A stretch of 64,000 bases of DNA from Alnus glutinosa (Eukaryota; Streptophyta; Magnoliopsida; Fagales; Betulaceae): the NCBI RefSeq assembly GCF_958979055.1, contig NC_084897.1, positions 24,393,628 through 24,457,627 on the forward strand, read 5' to 3'. This document shows positions 24,471 through 36,168 of the stretch, one piece after another. A program made the position numbers and the translations under genes. Position 1 is the first letter of the stretch, and each line of letters begins with the position of its first letter. The notes below the pieces were generated by a model. That model was not told the DNA's origin, did not search any database, and saw only the letters and a list, made by a program, of their open reading frames with translations.

Positions 24471-25008
24471 TGTTAGTTTTAAAAGTCATGTCATCCAGGA
24501 GGTAAAGTTTTGTGAGAACGCCGAGAATCGCACAATTCATCCAACTGAAATTTATCAATTTTAGTACAGAACTTGAGACTTTTTTCTATTCTTTTTTTTA
24601 TTATTATTATTTTCTGAATTTTTGGACAGTGGTTTTCTTTACTTTTTTTTTTTTTTCAAAAAACTTTCTTTTCAATTTTGCTTATTGATTTTTAATTTGA
24701 AGAGAATAATAAAAATATAAAAACTGGGTTATGTTTAATTTACTTAAAATTTGATTTTGTATATATAAAAATTAAATACTGGGTTATGTATAATTTTTTT
24801 TATACATTAACCCCTATTTTAAAAACAAAAAATAATTATTATTATTATTTAACCCCTTTTCATTAAAACGTCTGCTCTGTAAATGGAGCGCATCCAAAAG
24901 TAACCATATCTTTGAAACTAACTTTTGTAAAAATAAAAAATAAAAAATTATTGTATATCATTTTTATTTTATTTTTTTTCTAATTTGTCGACTTGTTTGC
25001 CAATTGTC

Positions 25009-25119
25009 GTATTTTTTGTTTTTACATGTCTACAAAAGAGAAAGAGGGAGAGAGAGAATTCGAACTAATAACCTCCGCTTCATGAAGCGTGGTCTCCAGC
25101 CGATTGAGTTACCCACATA
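25009..25119 (-). mobile_element. tRNA-derived SINE
   Basis: Flanked by the 8-bp repeat CAATTGTC (25001-25008 and 25120-25127) and absent from arm A. On the minus strand it begins GTATGTGGGTAACTCAATCGG (A-box-like) and continues to TTAGTTCGAATTC (B-box-like), then a pyrimidine stretch and an A-rich tail. This is the layout of a short SINE with an internal RNA polymerase III promoter. Confidence 0.75.
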
Positions 25120-25900
25120 CAATTGTCATAATTGATACCACTAACATTGCTAAAAAAAAATATTAAAGATTCCGAATCTTTAAATCCAATGAATCCAAGT
25201 ATAAACAATGTTTTCTTTTTCTTTTTTCTGATCCACATGAAATCAGCCCCCAGTTTTATTCTTGGAAGTATATGTCAAATTTGGAAGAACAAGGAAAAAA
25301 ATTCAAGAAATAACTCATTTGACACAAATTAAACAAGGGGGACCAGCAACAAAGACAACCAAACTCAGAGTCACAAAGAGACAAGAACGGAAAATGCCCG
25401 CACGAAATGTCGAATGTCCTGTAACCAGCCGCCATGTTTATTTATATCGTATATGGAAAATGGAAAAGGAATGCTATAAGCCTGTAAATAGGGAATTTTA
25501 AAAGCCGTCAATTTTGGAGAAATGATTTTTGCAAATTCTGTATTTTCAAAATTAATTTGTATATATTTATTTTGTGTTTTGAGAATATTTTAAATAAAAA
25601 GTTTTAAAGAGTATTTAATGAGTCTTCTACACGAGAAAAAAAGAAAATATAATTAACATTTATAAGACTAACACACTCTAAACCATAAAAAGTAATACTT
25701 CATTGTATTGTATGGACTTAGAAAAATGATGCACTTATATTTTCTATATATTTCGTGTATATTTACATGTAATTAAGTTTTAAATCTACTATTAAATTTA
25801 TGGGGCTCAATATAAGTATTGTAAATCTAAAAATAAATTTAAAAATGAGATTTTCAAAATAAATACATAAGAATTATAAAAATATCATTTTTAGGACTTA

Positions 25901-27029
25901 AAGCACTTTCAATGGCTTATGTATTTTTACCTTTAGGATAGAATATATATCAAAGTGCTAAAAAGAGACTCCATTAGCTTATCTATTCAAACTTTAGAAT
26001 AAATTTTACTTAATTCCGTAAATATAGAGTTGCATTATTCACATATCTATTTTTTTTTTCCACCACGTTCTTGTTTTTATTTTTTTTTCTTTACTCCACG
26101 TTCTACATGAAGCAACAGTACTGCCAATGAGATTCCATAAATATTTCAACTAGTTGTGATATTTTACTTGCACAAATGAAAATATTCCAAGTTGCTTTAC
26201 GTCTATTGTTTATCCCATCATTTTTCATGCCACCAATGCCACTTATTCATTTGTTTAATTACTAGTAATAATAAAAGGATAATCTTTTTCGTTAAATTGG
26301 AGTGATCGTTTAAAAATTAAGGATAATTACATCACTGGTCCCTAGAGTTGGCCTAAATTACGAATCACTCCATGTAGTATAAAAAATTCATGGAGGGTCA
26401 TTGTGGTAAACTATAATTATGAATCACTTCCTAAACCCGTTTTTCGTCTACCAAGTTAACAGAATTCCGTTAGTTTGTTACGTCATATAAATAGTGAAAC
26501 AATCTCTAAATATTATTTGTATTGTAATTTACTAACGGGCTTTGTTTACTTGGTGGACGGAAAATGAGATTAGTGAGTGATTTGTAATTATAGTACCATA
26601 GGGAGTGATTCGTAATTTAAGCCAACTTCAGGGACCAGTGGTAGAATTATCTATAAAAATTATTGCGTTAGAAAAATGACAGATTTAACAAAACGACTGT
26701 TAAAAAATATGACTATTAGAAAAATGATGAAAATGACTGTAAAAATTTTGTATTAGAGAAATAACCATTTTAACAAAACAACCGTTGATAAATATGACTA
26801 TTTCAAAAAAAATTTAAAATAAAAAAAAAAAAAGAAAAAAAGAAAAAAGAAAAAAGAAGGGACAGTCAAAAAATACGATAATGAAAAGTAATAAAAAAGA
26901 ATAAAGAACATATAGTTAAGAGTAGATAATTAGATGTATAATTTCTTTTGAAATTTATTAGCTAAACTAAATAAAGTAAATTTTAATTAATTATTTTAAA
27001 TTAAAATATAAATAAGCATAGGAGTCCTA
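25901..27029 (-). mobile_element. TTA-type TIR element in the UGT-B promoter region
   Basis: The terminal repeats are AAGCACTTTCAATGGCTTAT and, on the other side, AGGACTCCTATGCTTATTTA in reverse complement. TTA flanks both sides (25898-25900, 27030-27032), and arm A has the uninterrupted sequence GGACTTATATG. The interior is the reverse complement of the family at 1290-1825 and 15380-15920. It ends about 290 bases upstream of the UGT-B start. Non-coding. Confidence 0.8.
26320..26650. mobile_element. MITE nested inside the TTA-type element
   Basis: Terminal inverted repeats of about 50 bases (GGATAATTACATCACTGGTC and its counterpart) are flanked by TAAAAATTA on both sides. The related element at about 15580 gives the empty site. 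A 9-bp duplication fits the Mutator superfamily. The same family occurs at 2168-2532. Confidence 0.7.
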
Positions 27030-27321
27030 TTATATGTATTCTTTCGTAATCGCCACCCGAAATCGAGAGGGATCAGGATATTTCCGTGGGCTGTAGGGCG
27101 CTTTCGTGGTGCTTCCCACAGGAATGTCCAAATTTGACCAGTTAATGTAATGATGAAAAAGACTGCGCCACCACTGGCCAACGACCATTCTTACCTATAT
27201 TTTCCACGATCGCTTGTGCAAAAGGCGTAAGCCAGTGTCCAAGCTTTCCCCCTACATATATCAGCCACGGATCGGATCAACATAAACTCTAGTTACTCTA
27301 CGAGCCACCACCGTGAATTCA

Positions 27322-28719
27322 ATGGCTGATCCTCAGAAGCTACACATAGCCATGTTCCCATGGCTAGCCTTTGGTCACATGATCCCATTTTTAGAGCTAG
27401 GCAAGCTCATAGCCCGAAAGGGTCACCGTATTTCATTCATATCAACCCCAAGAAACATTGAACGCCTCCCCAAGATCCCACCAGATTTAGCACCTTCCAT
27501 AACTTTTGTGAAGCTGCCCTTGCCCCACGTAGAGAACCTGCCAGAAAACGCAGAAGCAACCATGGACGTACCATACCACATAATCCCATACCTTAAGAAA
27601 GCCCACGATGGTCTCCAAGAATCATTGTCTCAATTTTTAGAAACTTCGGCTCCTGATTGGATTATTCACGACTTTGCCCCTTACTGGTTACCACCAATCG
27701 CTACCAAGCTAGGCATCTCCCGTGCCTTCTTCAGCATTTTCAACGCATCAACGTGGTGTTTCCTTAGACCACCAGGGTCGAGGACATCGGACGCAGAAGA
27801 TCTAAGTACAAGGACGGAGCCCGAGCATTTCACTGTCCCTCCCAAATGGGTCCCTTTTCCAACCAAAATAGCGTTTCGATTATTTGAGGCCAAGAAAATC
27901 CTTGACAACCTTGAAGACAACGCTTCCGGTGTTTCAGACTGGTTTCGTGTCGAGATGGTGGTCTCAGGCATCGAGGCAATGGTTTTTAAAACCAGCATGG
28001 AGGTCGAAGGTGAGTGGCTGAAGCTCCTTGGAGAGCTTTATGATAAACCTGTAATTCCAGCGGGCTTATTACCACCCTCGGCGCAAGAAAGCGGGGACAA
28101 CAACAAAGATAGTACATGGGACACGATTGTTGAGTGGTTAGACAAGCAAGAGAAGGGATCGGTGGTTTATATAGCATTTGGAAGTGAAACTCAACCAAGT
28201 CAACAGGATTTCATAGAGCTGGCTCTTGGACTTGAGCAATCGGGGTTGCCCTTCTTTTGGGCTCTAAGAAAGCGGATTGAGCTACCGGAAGGATTCGAAG
28301 AGCGAACCAAAGGTCGTGGGATTGTTTGGAAGGGTTGGGTGCCTCAATTAAGGTTATTGGCTCACCAGGCGGTTGGGGCTTTCTTGACTCACTGTGGTTG
28401 GAGTTCAGTGACAGAGGCATTTCAATTTGGACGTGCGCTTATTCTGTTGCCCTTCTTAATGGACCAAGGATTGATTGCAAGGTTTTTGGAAGAGAGGGAG
28501 GCAGGAGTTGAGGTACCAAGAAATGAAGAAGACGGGTCGTTTACCAGTGAATCGGTGGCCCAAACGCTGAGGTTGGTGATGAAGGATGAGGAGGGAAAGA
28601 TTTATCGGGACAAAGCTAAGGAAATGATTGCCATATTCGGAGACAAGGATCTCCAATCCAAATACGTAGACAGATTTGTTGAGTTTCTTGGGAGCCACAG
28701 GCATGTCACCAAGGGCTGA
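27322..28719 (+). CDS. UGT91-like UDP-glycosyltransferase, copy B
   Basis: Intronless, 465 residues, about 92 percent identical to copy A by eye. The catalytic pair His19 and Asp117 and the PSPG box at 339-382 are intact, so it should be a working cytosolic glycosyltransferase. Differences gather at places likely to affect substrate fit: Phe-to-Arg in GIS(F/R)AFF, SGFRIS to PGSRTS, and five changes inside the PSPG box (Ser-to-Ala, two Gly-to-Ala, Ala-Leu to Leu-Met before DQ). The promoter just upstream (27032-27321) is nearly the same as that of copy A, but a 1.1-kb TIR element separates it from more distal sequence. Confidence 0.93.
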   Translation: MADPQKLHIAMFPWLAFGHMIPFLELGKLIARKGHRISFISTPRNIERLPKIPPDLAPSITFVKLPLPHVENLPENAEATMDVPYHIIPYLKKAHDGLQESLSQFLETSAPDWIIHDFAPYWLPPIATKLGISRAFFSIFNASTWCFLRPPGSRTSDAEDLSTRTEPEHFTVPPKWVPFPTKIAFRLFEAKKILDNLEDNASGVSDWFRVEMVVSGIEAMVFKTSMEVEGEWLKLLGELYDKPVIPAGLLPPSAQESGDNNKDSTWDTIVEWLDKQEKGSVVYIAFGSETQPSQQDFIELALGLEQSGLPFFWALRKRIELPEGFEERTKGRGIVWKGWVPQLRLLAHQAVGAFLTHCGWSSVTEAFQFGRALILLPFLMDQGLIARFLEEREAGVEVPRNEEDGSFTSESVAQTLRLVMKDEEGKIYRDKAKEMIAIFGDKDLQSKYVDRFVEFLGSHRHVTKG

Positions 28720-28881
28720 TCAGTTAATCTTTTTTACGAGTACTGTAATAATTGTATGATCTGTAGCATTCCCCTTTACTTTTACTAGCTACCTTCCTAC
28801 CGGGCTTTGATGATAGTATGATACCATGGATGCACTAACGTCATTGATGATGCTTATCTTGGCTTGACGTGACTTTTTGAG

Positions 28882-29106
28882 GATGCGTTACAAAAGCAAT
28901 TAAATTTACACGCTTTCTACACGGGTCTAATTATACACATATAACTCTCATCTAACTATTGCACAATTTTAAAGTATATTTTAACATTTTTTCTTTCTAC
29001 ACACCCCTTCACATGGAGTAGAATTCACTACCATATAGCCTCACCACATGTAAGAGGGTGTGTAAAAAATATGTAAATTTGCTTAATTTTTTTTTGGCAT
29101 TACTCA
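28882..29106. mobile_element. 225-bp insertion with 9-10-bp direct repeats
   Basis: ACTTTTTGAG occurs at 28872-28881 and 29107-29116, and once only in arm A. The ends show weak inverted similarity. The long target duplication suggests a Mutator-type MITE. Confidence 0.6.
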
Positions 29107-29278
29107 ACTTTTTGAGCCTTGCGGCTTAGCAAAGTTGTGTCAAAAAAAGAAAAAAAACATATGGACATGTATTTAGGTTAAGATGAGTTTCGTCAACACC
29201 ACTCGGGTAAATTTAATTTGACCTTAGTTAAAATAATAAACGAATTGTTTATGAATATGAGAATATGTTTAAATATTA

Positions 29279-29596
29279 AGGGTATGTTTGAATTTGTAAT
29301 TTCAAAAAGTGCGATTTAAAAATAACGATTTTAAAACGTACGATTTGAAAAAATGATTTTTAAAAACGCAATTAAGTGTTTGACAAAATCGCATTTTGGC
29401 TTTTAAAATAGAAGGTTAGCCTTTTTAAAATTCTGCGCTTTCAAAAAAATACTGCATTGCCTACGATTTGAAAAAACAATTTTTTGCTTTTTCAAATCGC
29501 AATTTTTTAAAAACGCAGTTTCAAAACGATTCATTTTCTACAATTTGATTTAAAATCACATTTTTTCTCTATGAAATCGCAATCCCAAACGCACCC
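29279..29596. mobile_element. MITE of the GCGATTT family, copy 2
   Basis: Orthologous within the duplication to 22941-23236, with small indels. It pre-dates the duplication of the two arms. Confidence 0.65.
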
Positions 29597-29704
29597 TACA
29601 TAAGACATATTTTTATAAATTTGGTTCGACTCGAATAAATTTGTATAAATTCGTATAATTCTACTTTTATATATAAGAATATTTTAAGTAAAAATAAATC
29701 TTCT

Positions 29705-29709
<5 letters not shown>

Positions 29710-29765
<56 letters not shown>
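29710..29765. repeat. TA microsatellite
   Basis: About 28 TA units; expanded relative to arm A. Confidence 0.9.
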
Positions 29766-29766
<1 letters not shown>

Positions 29767-29963
29767 CTTGAATTATTATTGTTGTGAGTGTAGTTTTAGA
29801 GATTTGTGTATATATGAGTGTGTTTATGAGTATGTATGCGTAGATATATCATATATGTGTGTACGCGAGTGTTTGTGTATGTGCATAATAAATTTATTTT
29901 TTTAATTAATTCAAATGATACAATTTTAGATTAAATTATGTGATCTTTAGCTTAATTTATTTA

Positions 29964-31411
29964 ATTAACTCAGATGATAAAATTTATTTATTTGAATACA
30001 AGCTCATTTCAAAAAAAAAAAAATAATTAATGATCAGTATGGATTTACGAAAAGATAAACAATTATAATATTTACTTTATATAATAAATGATTAAGTTAA
30101 TTGAGCAGTTTGTAAAAAGCTCAAACTCGACTCGTATTCGAAATAAAATTAAACAAGCCAAACTTAAACATTCAATAATATACTCAAATACAACTTTACT
30201 GGCATTGTATTACGAGTAACACGTCACATTGAAGATGACAACCTCAAGTGTCCAAATTGTAATATTAAACTGTAATACATTTTAGTAATAATTAATGTAA
30301 TATTCTATATTTTGTATTTAATAATTATCTTATAAAATTAATGTGGCAATATTAATTTCTTTTTTTTTAACAATAATTAATTTAAAAGTTGATTGAAATT
30401 GTCATGTTAATATAATAAAATAATTGTAAATAAAAATAAGTTTATAGTATTAGTCTTTAATATATAGTAGATAAACACTGTAGCCACCTCGATCTGACAA
30501 GTCATATTCATGGATATCACTTAGAGACTCCATTGGGTGATTATCTCTTACATAATTTAGTCGATGTGGATTCATTGGGTGAATTCTAGTCTTTCAAATT
30601 CATGATCGATCTCCTCCACACATTCGATCATGTAAATTGGGCCTGGCCTATTGAGTGTTCACCTTTTTTCTTGTACACATCTTTCATTTTCAAAATGATA
30701 TGTACTTTTCATTTGAAATGCTTATCCTCATCAACTCATCTTTTTTTAATTTTTTCCATGAGGGTTGATGGCCAAATTGCATATTCTCACTACTTCTTTT
30801 GGATTGAAAATTTATTTGATCAAATTAATACTTCACCACGTATCTTCATCTATTAATTCTTTTATCCTTGCATAGAATTCATTTATCCCCAAATTTTAAT
30901 TGAGTCTCCATTTCCAATCCTCCACACTAATCCTACTTTTAAATTAGAGACTTTGGGTATATGGGATAGGCTGAGCTGCTTCGTCTCTTAGAGTAATCAT
31001 CGAAACAATTTTTGGCATACGACCTTTTATCTTTAAGAATCGATATCACAATTATCAAATTCTAGAAACAGAGCTAATTCAAAATCTAGTTTATTGTACT
31101 CCAAAGCCTCAATCAAAAGTATCTACAAAGACAAGTAAAGTCAAGCTCAAAGTGTCAAATTAAGGTTCCAACGGAGTGACATTCCGATTCTTAAGTCAGA
31201 ATTTGTCTTGGAGAAACAAAATAACTCATATAAAGTAAAAGAGCGTAAAAGAGCGAGAGTGTTTAGCTAGGATTAAACACATCTCGATCTGAATGATTCA
31301 ATGCCCTTCTCTTTATGGAATGTCTTTTTTCCTTCGTTGTTGGCTAGAGGAGAAGTTCGTGGACTAACATATTTGATTATGTGGCCTCCACTTTGTTGGA
31401 CAAGGAAGATG
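29964..31411. other. AT-rich intergenic sequence
   Basis: No gene recognised. ORFs such as the one at 30602-30856 have no domain and no coding look. Confidence 0.45.
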
Positions 31412-31535
31412 TTAGATTTACAACACCAACACAATAACTGCACAACAACCCCTTACATGAGGGTATACCTCACACACTGAGGTCCACCTTCTTGTGAGGG
31501 GTTGTTGTGCACTTGTTGTGATGATGTAGTGCATG
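31412..31535. mobile_element. Fold-back MITE, copy 1
   Basis: Inverted arms contain ACAACACCAACACAATAACT and GCACAACAACCCCTTACATG. The same hairpin is present at 36048-36168. Confidence 0.65.
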
Positions 31536-31875
31536 AATCAAATCCCGTTGAACAATCATTCTTATTTCTTGAGCCTCCGAGAATAACAAAATGTTAGTAA
31601 TCCATGTGCAAGGGATACGATGCAGTAGATATAACTTATTTTTATTCTTTAGGAGACTAGTTTATTACGTGGCACACCAATTTGTCTTGTTCATTGTATC
31701 GTAGCTAGGGTTATATTGGCCTATAAATAGACCTTATCAATACGCAAAAAAATTTCGTGCAATAATAAATATTTTGTTCTATTTGAGCATTTCAACACAA
31801 ATCTATAAGGTCAAATCATCTTACATTTTTTTTTCTTCTCTCTTTTATCTTTATTTTCCTAATTAATACTCTTTC

Positions 31876-31878
<3 letters not shown>

Positions 31879-31916
<38 letters not shown>
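31879..31916. repeat. TA microsatellite
   Basis: About 19 TA units. Confidence 0.9.
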
Positions 31917-31917
<1 letters not shown>

Positions 31918-31962
31918 GCTAATGCAATAATTGTCAAAAAAAAATTAAAATTTAATTGCCTT

Positions 31963-32262
31963 TTAGGCTTTTACTATACAATTAAGTTGAAAAACCCACA
32001 AGAGTTGAGCCCAAAACATCGCTACTAAGTTAATTACTAACCCAACACCTTTCACGGTCCAAAGTAGATGGATCTTTAAGCCCAATATCAATAACACATT
32101 ACTCAGCCCACGTTGAAGATTACACTCCTCCACCGCCTCAAACAATTTCCGCAATGCTTCAATGATTCAAGAAGCTTCTCAAAACAGCCCAAATGTCAAA
32201 ACCATGCTACGTACTAAAGCCTTATTCGCATCCAAGGCCTCGACTTCTCTTCCCAACCAGAA
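31963..32262 (-). pseudogene. Possible eroded coding fragment, unknown family
   Basis: Joined minus-strand pieces read like protein: VEALDANKALVRSMVLTFG, then, after stops, EALRKLFEAVEECNLQRGL. I do not recognise the family. The codon-like texture and GC content above that of the surroundings suggest a remnant exon; chance is possible. Confidence 0.25.
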
Positions 32263-32263
32263 G

Positions 32264-32480
32264 CCCACCGGATTTGTGATTCGAAAAAATAATTTTTAAA
32301 ATCATAGTTAAGCGTTAGGTAAAATCTTAGCTTTGAAAACTTGCGATTTAAAGAACAGATTTTCTACATTTTCAAATTGAAATTTTTTAAAAAGCAATTA
32401 TCAAACAATTTATTTCTTGCGATTTAATTTAAAATCACATTTTTTGTATATGAAATCACAATCTCAAATGCACCTTAAAA
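32264..32480. mobile_element. MITE of the GCGATTT family, copy 3
   Basis: Shares the GCGATTT interior and the right end (AAATCACAATCTCAAATGCACC) with the copies in the UGT arms; the left end is truncated. Confidence 0.55.
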
Positions 32481-32658
32481 GTACGTATATTTGGTGCATG
32501 GTTAAATGTCAAAGGTCAATGGTTAGAAAGTTGTAGAAGATCAGGTACGTCATAGATATCTGCTACCGTAATAATTAAATATTAAACAGCGGACTAGTCT
32601 CACATTTCTTGCTCCTCACGCTTCTGCATTGGCATAAGTAAGAAGCATTCGATCATGA

Positions 32659-32667
32659 TTATATAAT
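32659..32667 (+). promoter_or_regulatory. Possible TATA box of CAD-B
   Basis: TTATATAAT lies about 50 bases before the start codon. The resulting leader would be short, so another promoter further upstream is possible. Confidence 0.35.
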
Positions 32668-32710
32668 CACCATCGTTCCCACCGTAAGCATACGCTATAA
32701 GATTAAAGAA

Positions 32711-35274
32711 ATGTCAAAAGCATCAGCAGTAGAAGGGCAAACAGTTAACGTTTATGGATGGGCAGCAAGAGATTCCTCGGGAATTCTCTCCCCCTTCCAC
32801 TTCTGTAGGAGGTATATATATATATATAGATAGTACTTGTTTCTATCTTTTTCTTGATGTTCGATCTTCTCAATATATAAAAGTTTATAAACTCAAAAGA
32901 TTGTCCAAAACTCTATATAATTAATTGCTTTGCTTTTTAATTATAGGGTTAACGGCGATAACGACATTACCTTCAAGATACTCTACTGTGGGATTTGCTA
33001 TACAGACCTTTTCTTCGTTAAAGATGGAGCAGGAATGACCAACTATCCGATTGTTCCCGGGTAATCTTAATATGTCTATGACTTCATATTTAATTAGCTA
33101 TAAATTTCATCCAAATTATTAAGGAAACTTACTTACCACCCTAATATTTCGTTATTTTTGAAATCATACCCTTAAATTTTAAAAAAAAATGTCAATTTAA
33201 TGTATTCATCTTTCAAATTATTATGCACATACATAGTATCAAAACATTTTGATTCAACCTATAGGTCGTTCCTTAATCTGAGACTCGACTCAAAGCTACA
33301 ACATATTTGATCACATACTTGATCGACGAGTTAGGGTTGTACATGCGAGCGGATATGTATTAACCGTTTGCATCTGCTATATGCACATATTCACTATTTA
33401 CACATGTGGATGTGGTTAGTAAAAATCACTATCCACCTATGTGGATAACGGTTTTAGTATATGCTGATGTGGTTAATAAATGCATCTGCATACCATTTAT
33501 ATAAAAAAAAAATTATATATTTGATATATTATATTCAATAAATTCACAAAAATACGTTTTGGATTAGGTATAGGTTATATTTACATTGGTTTAGTTAGCT
33601 AGGTTGCTTTCTCATGTAACACTTGGACAAAAAGACAAAAGTAATGTGAAATCAATATGTTTTCAAAATATTAGGGCTTTAGAAAAAATTAAAACAAGCC
33701 CAGTTAAAACAATAAAAACCAGCCTAAATTATTTTCAAAATCATTTAAAGTAGGCCTAAGGAAAGCCCAAAAAGCTCACCTAAAATACGGATAGCGGATA
33801 ATAACCACAATAAACGCGCCGATACGGATACTAAAAACATGATGCGTAGTTGCGTCTTATCCCATACTCAACGTGGTGAGACGAATCTGATATCAAATGA
33901 TACAAATTTTGAGTTGAATTTACCCTTAAAAACTTGCTTACAAGATAAAGGTGTTCAAAAACTTATGAACATATAATTAAGATTGCATTTAGCCATGTGG
34001 GGCATACAATAACTACATATGGGAAATGACGTGTATTTTCATGATAACATGCAATTGCAAGGTTGAAGTATTACAATGACTTTTTTGAAAAAAAGTAACA
34101 ATTATTTCTGTAGGCACGAGATTATGGGTGAAGTGACAAATGTTGGGTCCAATGTCACAAAGTTCAAAATTGGAGATAGAGCAGGCGTGGGATGCATGGT
34201 GGGCTCATGCGGTTCATGCAACAATTGCAAGCGGGATTTAGAAAACTATTGCCCCAAAATGACATGGACCTACGTTGGACAGTACCACGATGGCCTGAAA
34301 AACTTTGGTGGATATTCTGATAAGCTAGTCGTAGAGGAGCATTTTGCGGTCTTAGTCCCCAATATTCTGCCATTAGCCGGTGCTGCCCCGCTAGTTTGTG
34401 CCGGAATTACAGTGTACAGCCCCATGATGCACTTTGGACTCTCCAACTCCGGTCAGCATTTGGGTGTGGTCGGGCTCGGTGGCCTCGGTCATCTGGCTGT
34501 CAAGTTTGCCAAAGCGCTAGGAATGAAGGTCACCGTCATAAGCACCTCTCCAAGCAAGCAGAAGGAAGCTGTAGAACGACTTGGTGTTGATGATTTTTTG
34601 CTTAGTCATGACCAGGAGAAATTGCAGGTAACTAACTGCAAATTGCCTTTATATATTAATTTTGGATTAATGACGCTCTTAATTCACATGCCGACACTTA
34701 TTAACAAGTTGTAAAGAATTGTACGTCTACCGTTTTTCAAATTGATATTATTTAGCCTGCATGCATGCATGAACATTTGCTGTAAATCTTTCAATGCATG
34801 AATGTCTTCAATTTCTCTTTTGCTATTAGGCTTCCATGGGCACAATGGATGGGATCCTCGACACAGTTTCAGCACCTCACTCTCTCCAGCCATTGATTGA
34901 TTTGTTGAAGACCGACGGAAAATTAATCTTGGTTGGCGCTCCATCTAAGCCTCCTGAGCTACCACATATTGCTTTAATGATGGGTAATTAAGTGCCTTTT
35001 TTTCTTTCCTTTTTTTTTTCCTAATTCTATTAATTCTAAAAATAAACATTTTTTACATGATTTAAAAGGGAGGAAGATTGTTGGTGGTAGCGCAGTTGGG
35101 GGGATGAAGGAGACCCAAGAGATGATCGATTTTGCAGCAAAGCACAATATCACTGCAGATGTTGAAGTTATTCCAATGGAGTATATAAATACTGCTCTTG
35201 AACGACTTGCCAAGGGTGACGTTAAGTACCGATTTGTCATTGATGTGGCCAACACGTTGAATCCTCCGGTTTGA
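32711..35274 (+). CDS. CAD-like dehydrogenase with altered relay residue (CAD-B)
   Basis: Five exons: 32711-32811, 32947-33060, 34114-34627, 34830-34983, 35069-35274, encoding 362 residues. Exons 2 to 5 have the same lengths as in CAD-A. It shares the structural zinc cysteines (SCGSCNNC...C), the GHE zinc ligands, GLGGLGH and STSPSK, so the fold, zinc sites and NADP binding should be kept. The catalytic motif reads [10 protein letters not shown] in place of CGICHSDLH: zinc Cys51 and relay Thr53 remain, but the His that completes the proton relay in canonical CADs is Phe56, and the preceding His is Tyr52. The downstream segment [10 protein letters not shown] is also unusual. Such changes are known in CAD relatives that reduce iminium or conjugated double bonds. 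The substrate is unknown. Confidence 0.92.
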
Positions 35275-35464
35275 ATGGCCGGACAGATCGAAATTAAAGT
35301 TTCTCGGTGCTCGCATCCTAGGCCAGTTTTGATTAATCTTATATTGTTGGCGATCCTAGTACAAAATAAAGACTTGTTTGTTTTCCTAATATATATGTTT
35401 GTGAGTTCACATCTTTAACTTTCAGACAACGAAGTATACTATTTTTTTTATTTTTAAGATAACT

Positions 35465-35915
35465 TCACGTAAGGATATCGAATCATATGCCGTTTTAAGA
35501 TAAAGATATTAAACTAGCTAGTAAACGTCTCAAACTGAGGTATCAATGTTTCCAAACGTTTCACTTACGGGTACTTCGTTAAAATTTGTTGTTAAATCCT
35601 GCAAAATTCCTAAAATACCCCTATTTTTTTAAAAAAAAAAATTCAAAGTTTCATCCATGAATATTTTTGCTAATTCCGTTAAATTTTGACCAACACCTAA
35701 ATCTTAGTATTTTTTTTCTCTTTTTTTTTTTCTTAAAAAAAAAAATAGGAATATTTTGGATACTCTGTTAGGATTTAACAACAAATCCTAACGGAGTACC
35801 CGTAAGTAAGACGAAAACGTGGGTATCAATTTGATACGTTTGCTAGTTCAGTAATCTTATCTCAAAACGGCTTATAATTTGATACCATTTTATGAAGGTA
35901 TCCATACGTTTTTTA
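35465..35915. mobile_element. MITE with ~140-bp inverted repeats
   Basis: The left arm (from ACGTAAGGATATCGAATCAT) and the reverse complement of the right arm (ACGTATGGATACC...) match along features such as GCCGTTTTRAGATAA, CTTACGGGTAC and TTTGTTGTTAAATCCT. Non-coding. Confidence 0.65.
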
Positions 35916-36047
35916 CTTTTTAGTTGTAATGTAAAGGCCAAAATAATTTGAAGCATTTTGTTAATGAATTAATACGCCGTTTTGAATTATTTGCTAATGA
36001 ATTTATTTTATTTTTTGTTAAAAAAAATCCTAAAAAACTTGGGATTT

Positions 36048-36168
36048 GATTCTTGCACTACACCATCACAACAACTGCACAACAACCCCTCGCATGAGGG
36101 TGGGCCCCAGTGTGTGAGTCCCACCCTCATGTGAGGGGTTATTGTACAGCTGTTGTATTGGTGTTATT
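36048..36168. mobile_element. Fold-back MITE, copy 2
   Basis: The same family as 31412-31535: arms with ACAACAACCCCTCGCATGAG around GGGCCCCAGTGTGTGAG. Confidence 0.65.

Larger units (their letters stand above)
24471..29963 (+). repeat. UGT segmental duplication, arm B
   Basis: Counterpart of arm A. Extra sequence compared with A: a SINE (25009-25119), a TTA-type TIR element (25901-27029) and a 225-bp insertion (28882-29106). It lacks the arm A solo LTR, so each arm serves as the empty site for the other's insertions. Confidence 0.85.

Noticed and set aside
25009..25119. Functional tRNA gene
   Set aside because: Box-like motifs are present, but there is no full cloverleaf; the flanking duplication and A-rich tail make it a SINE.
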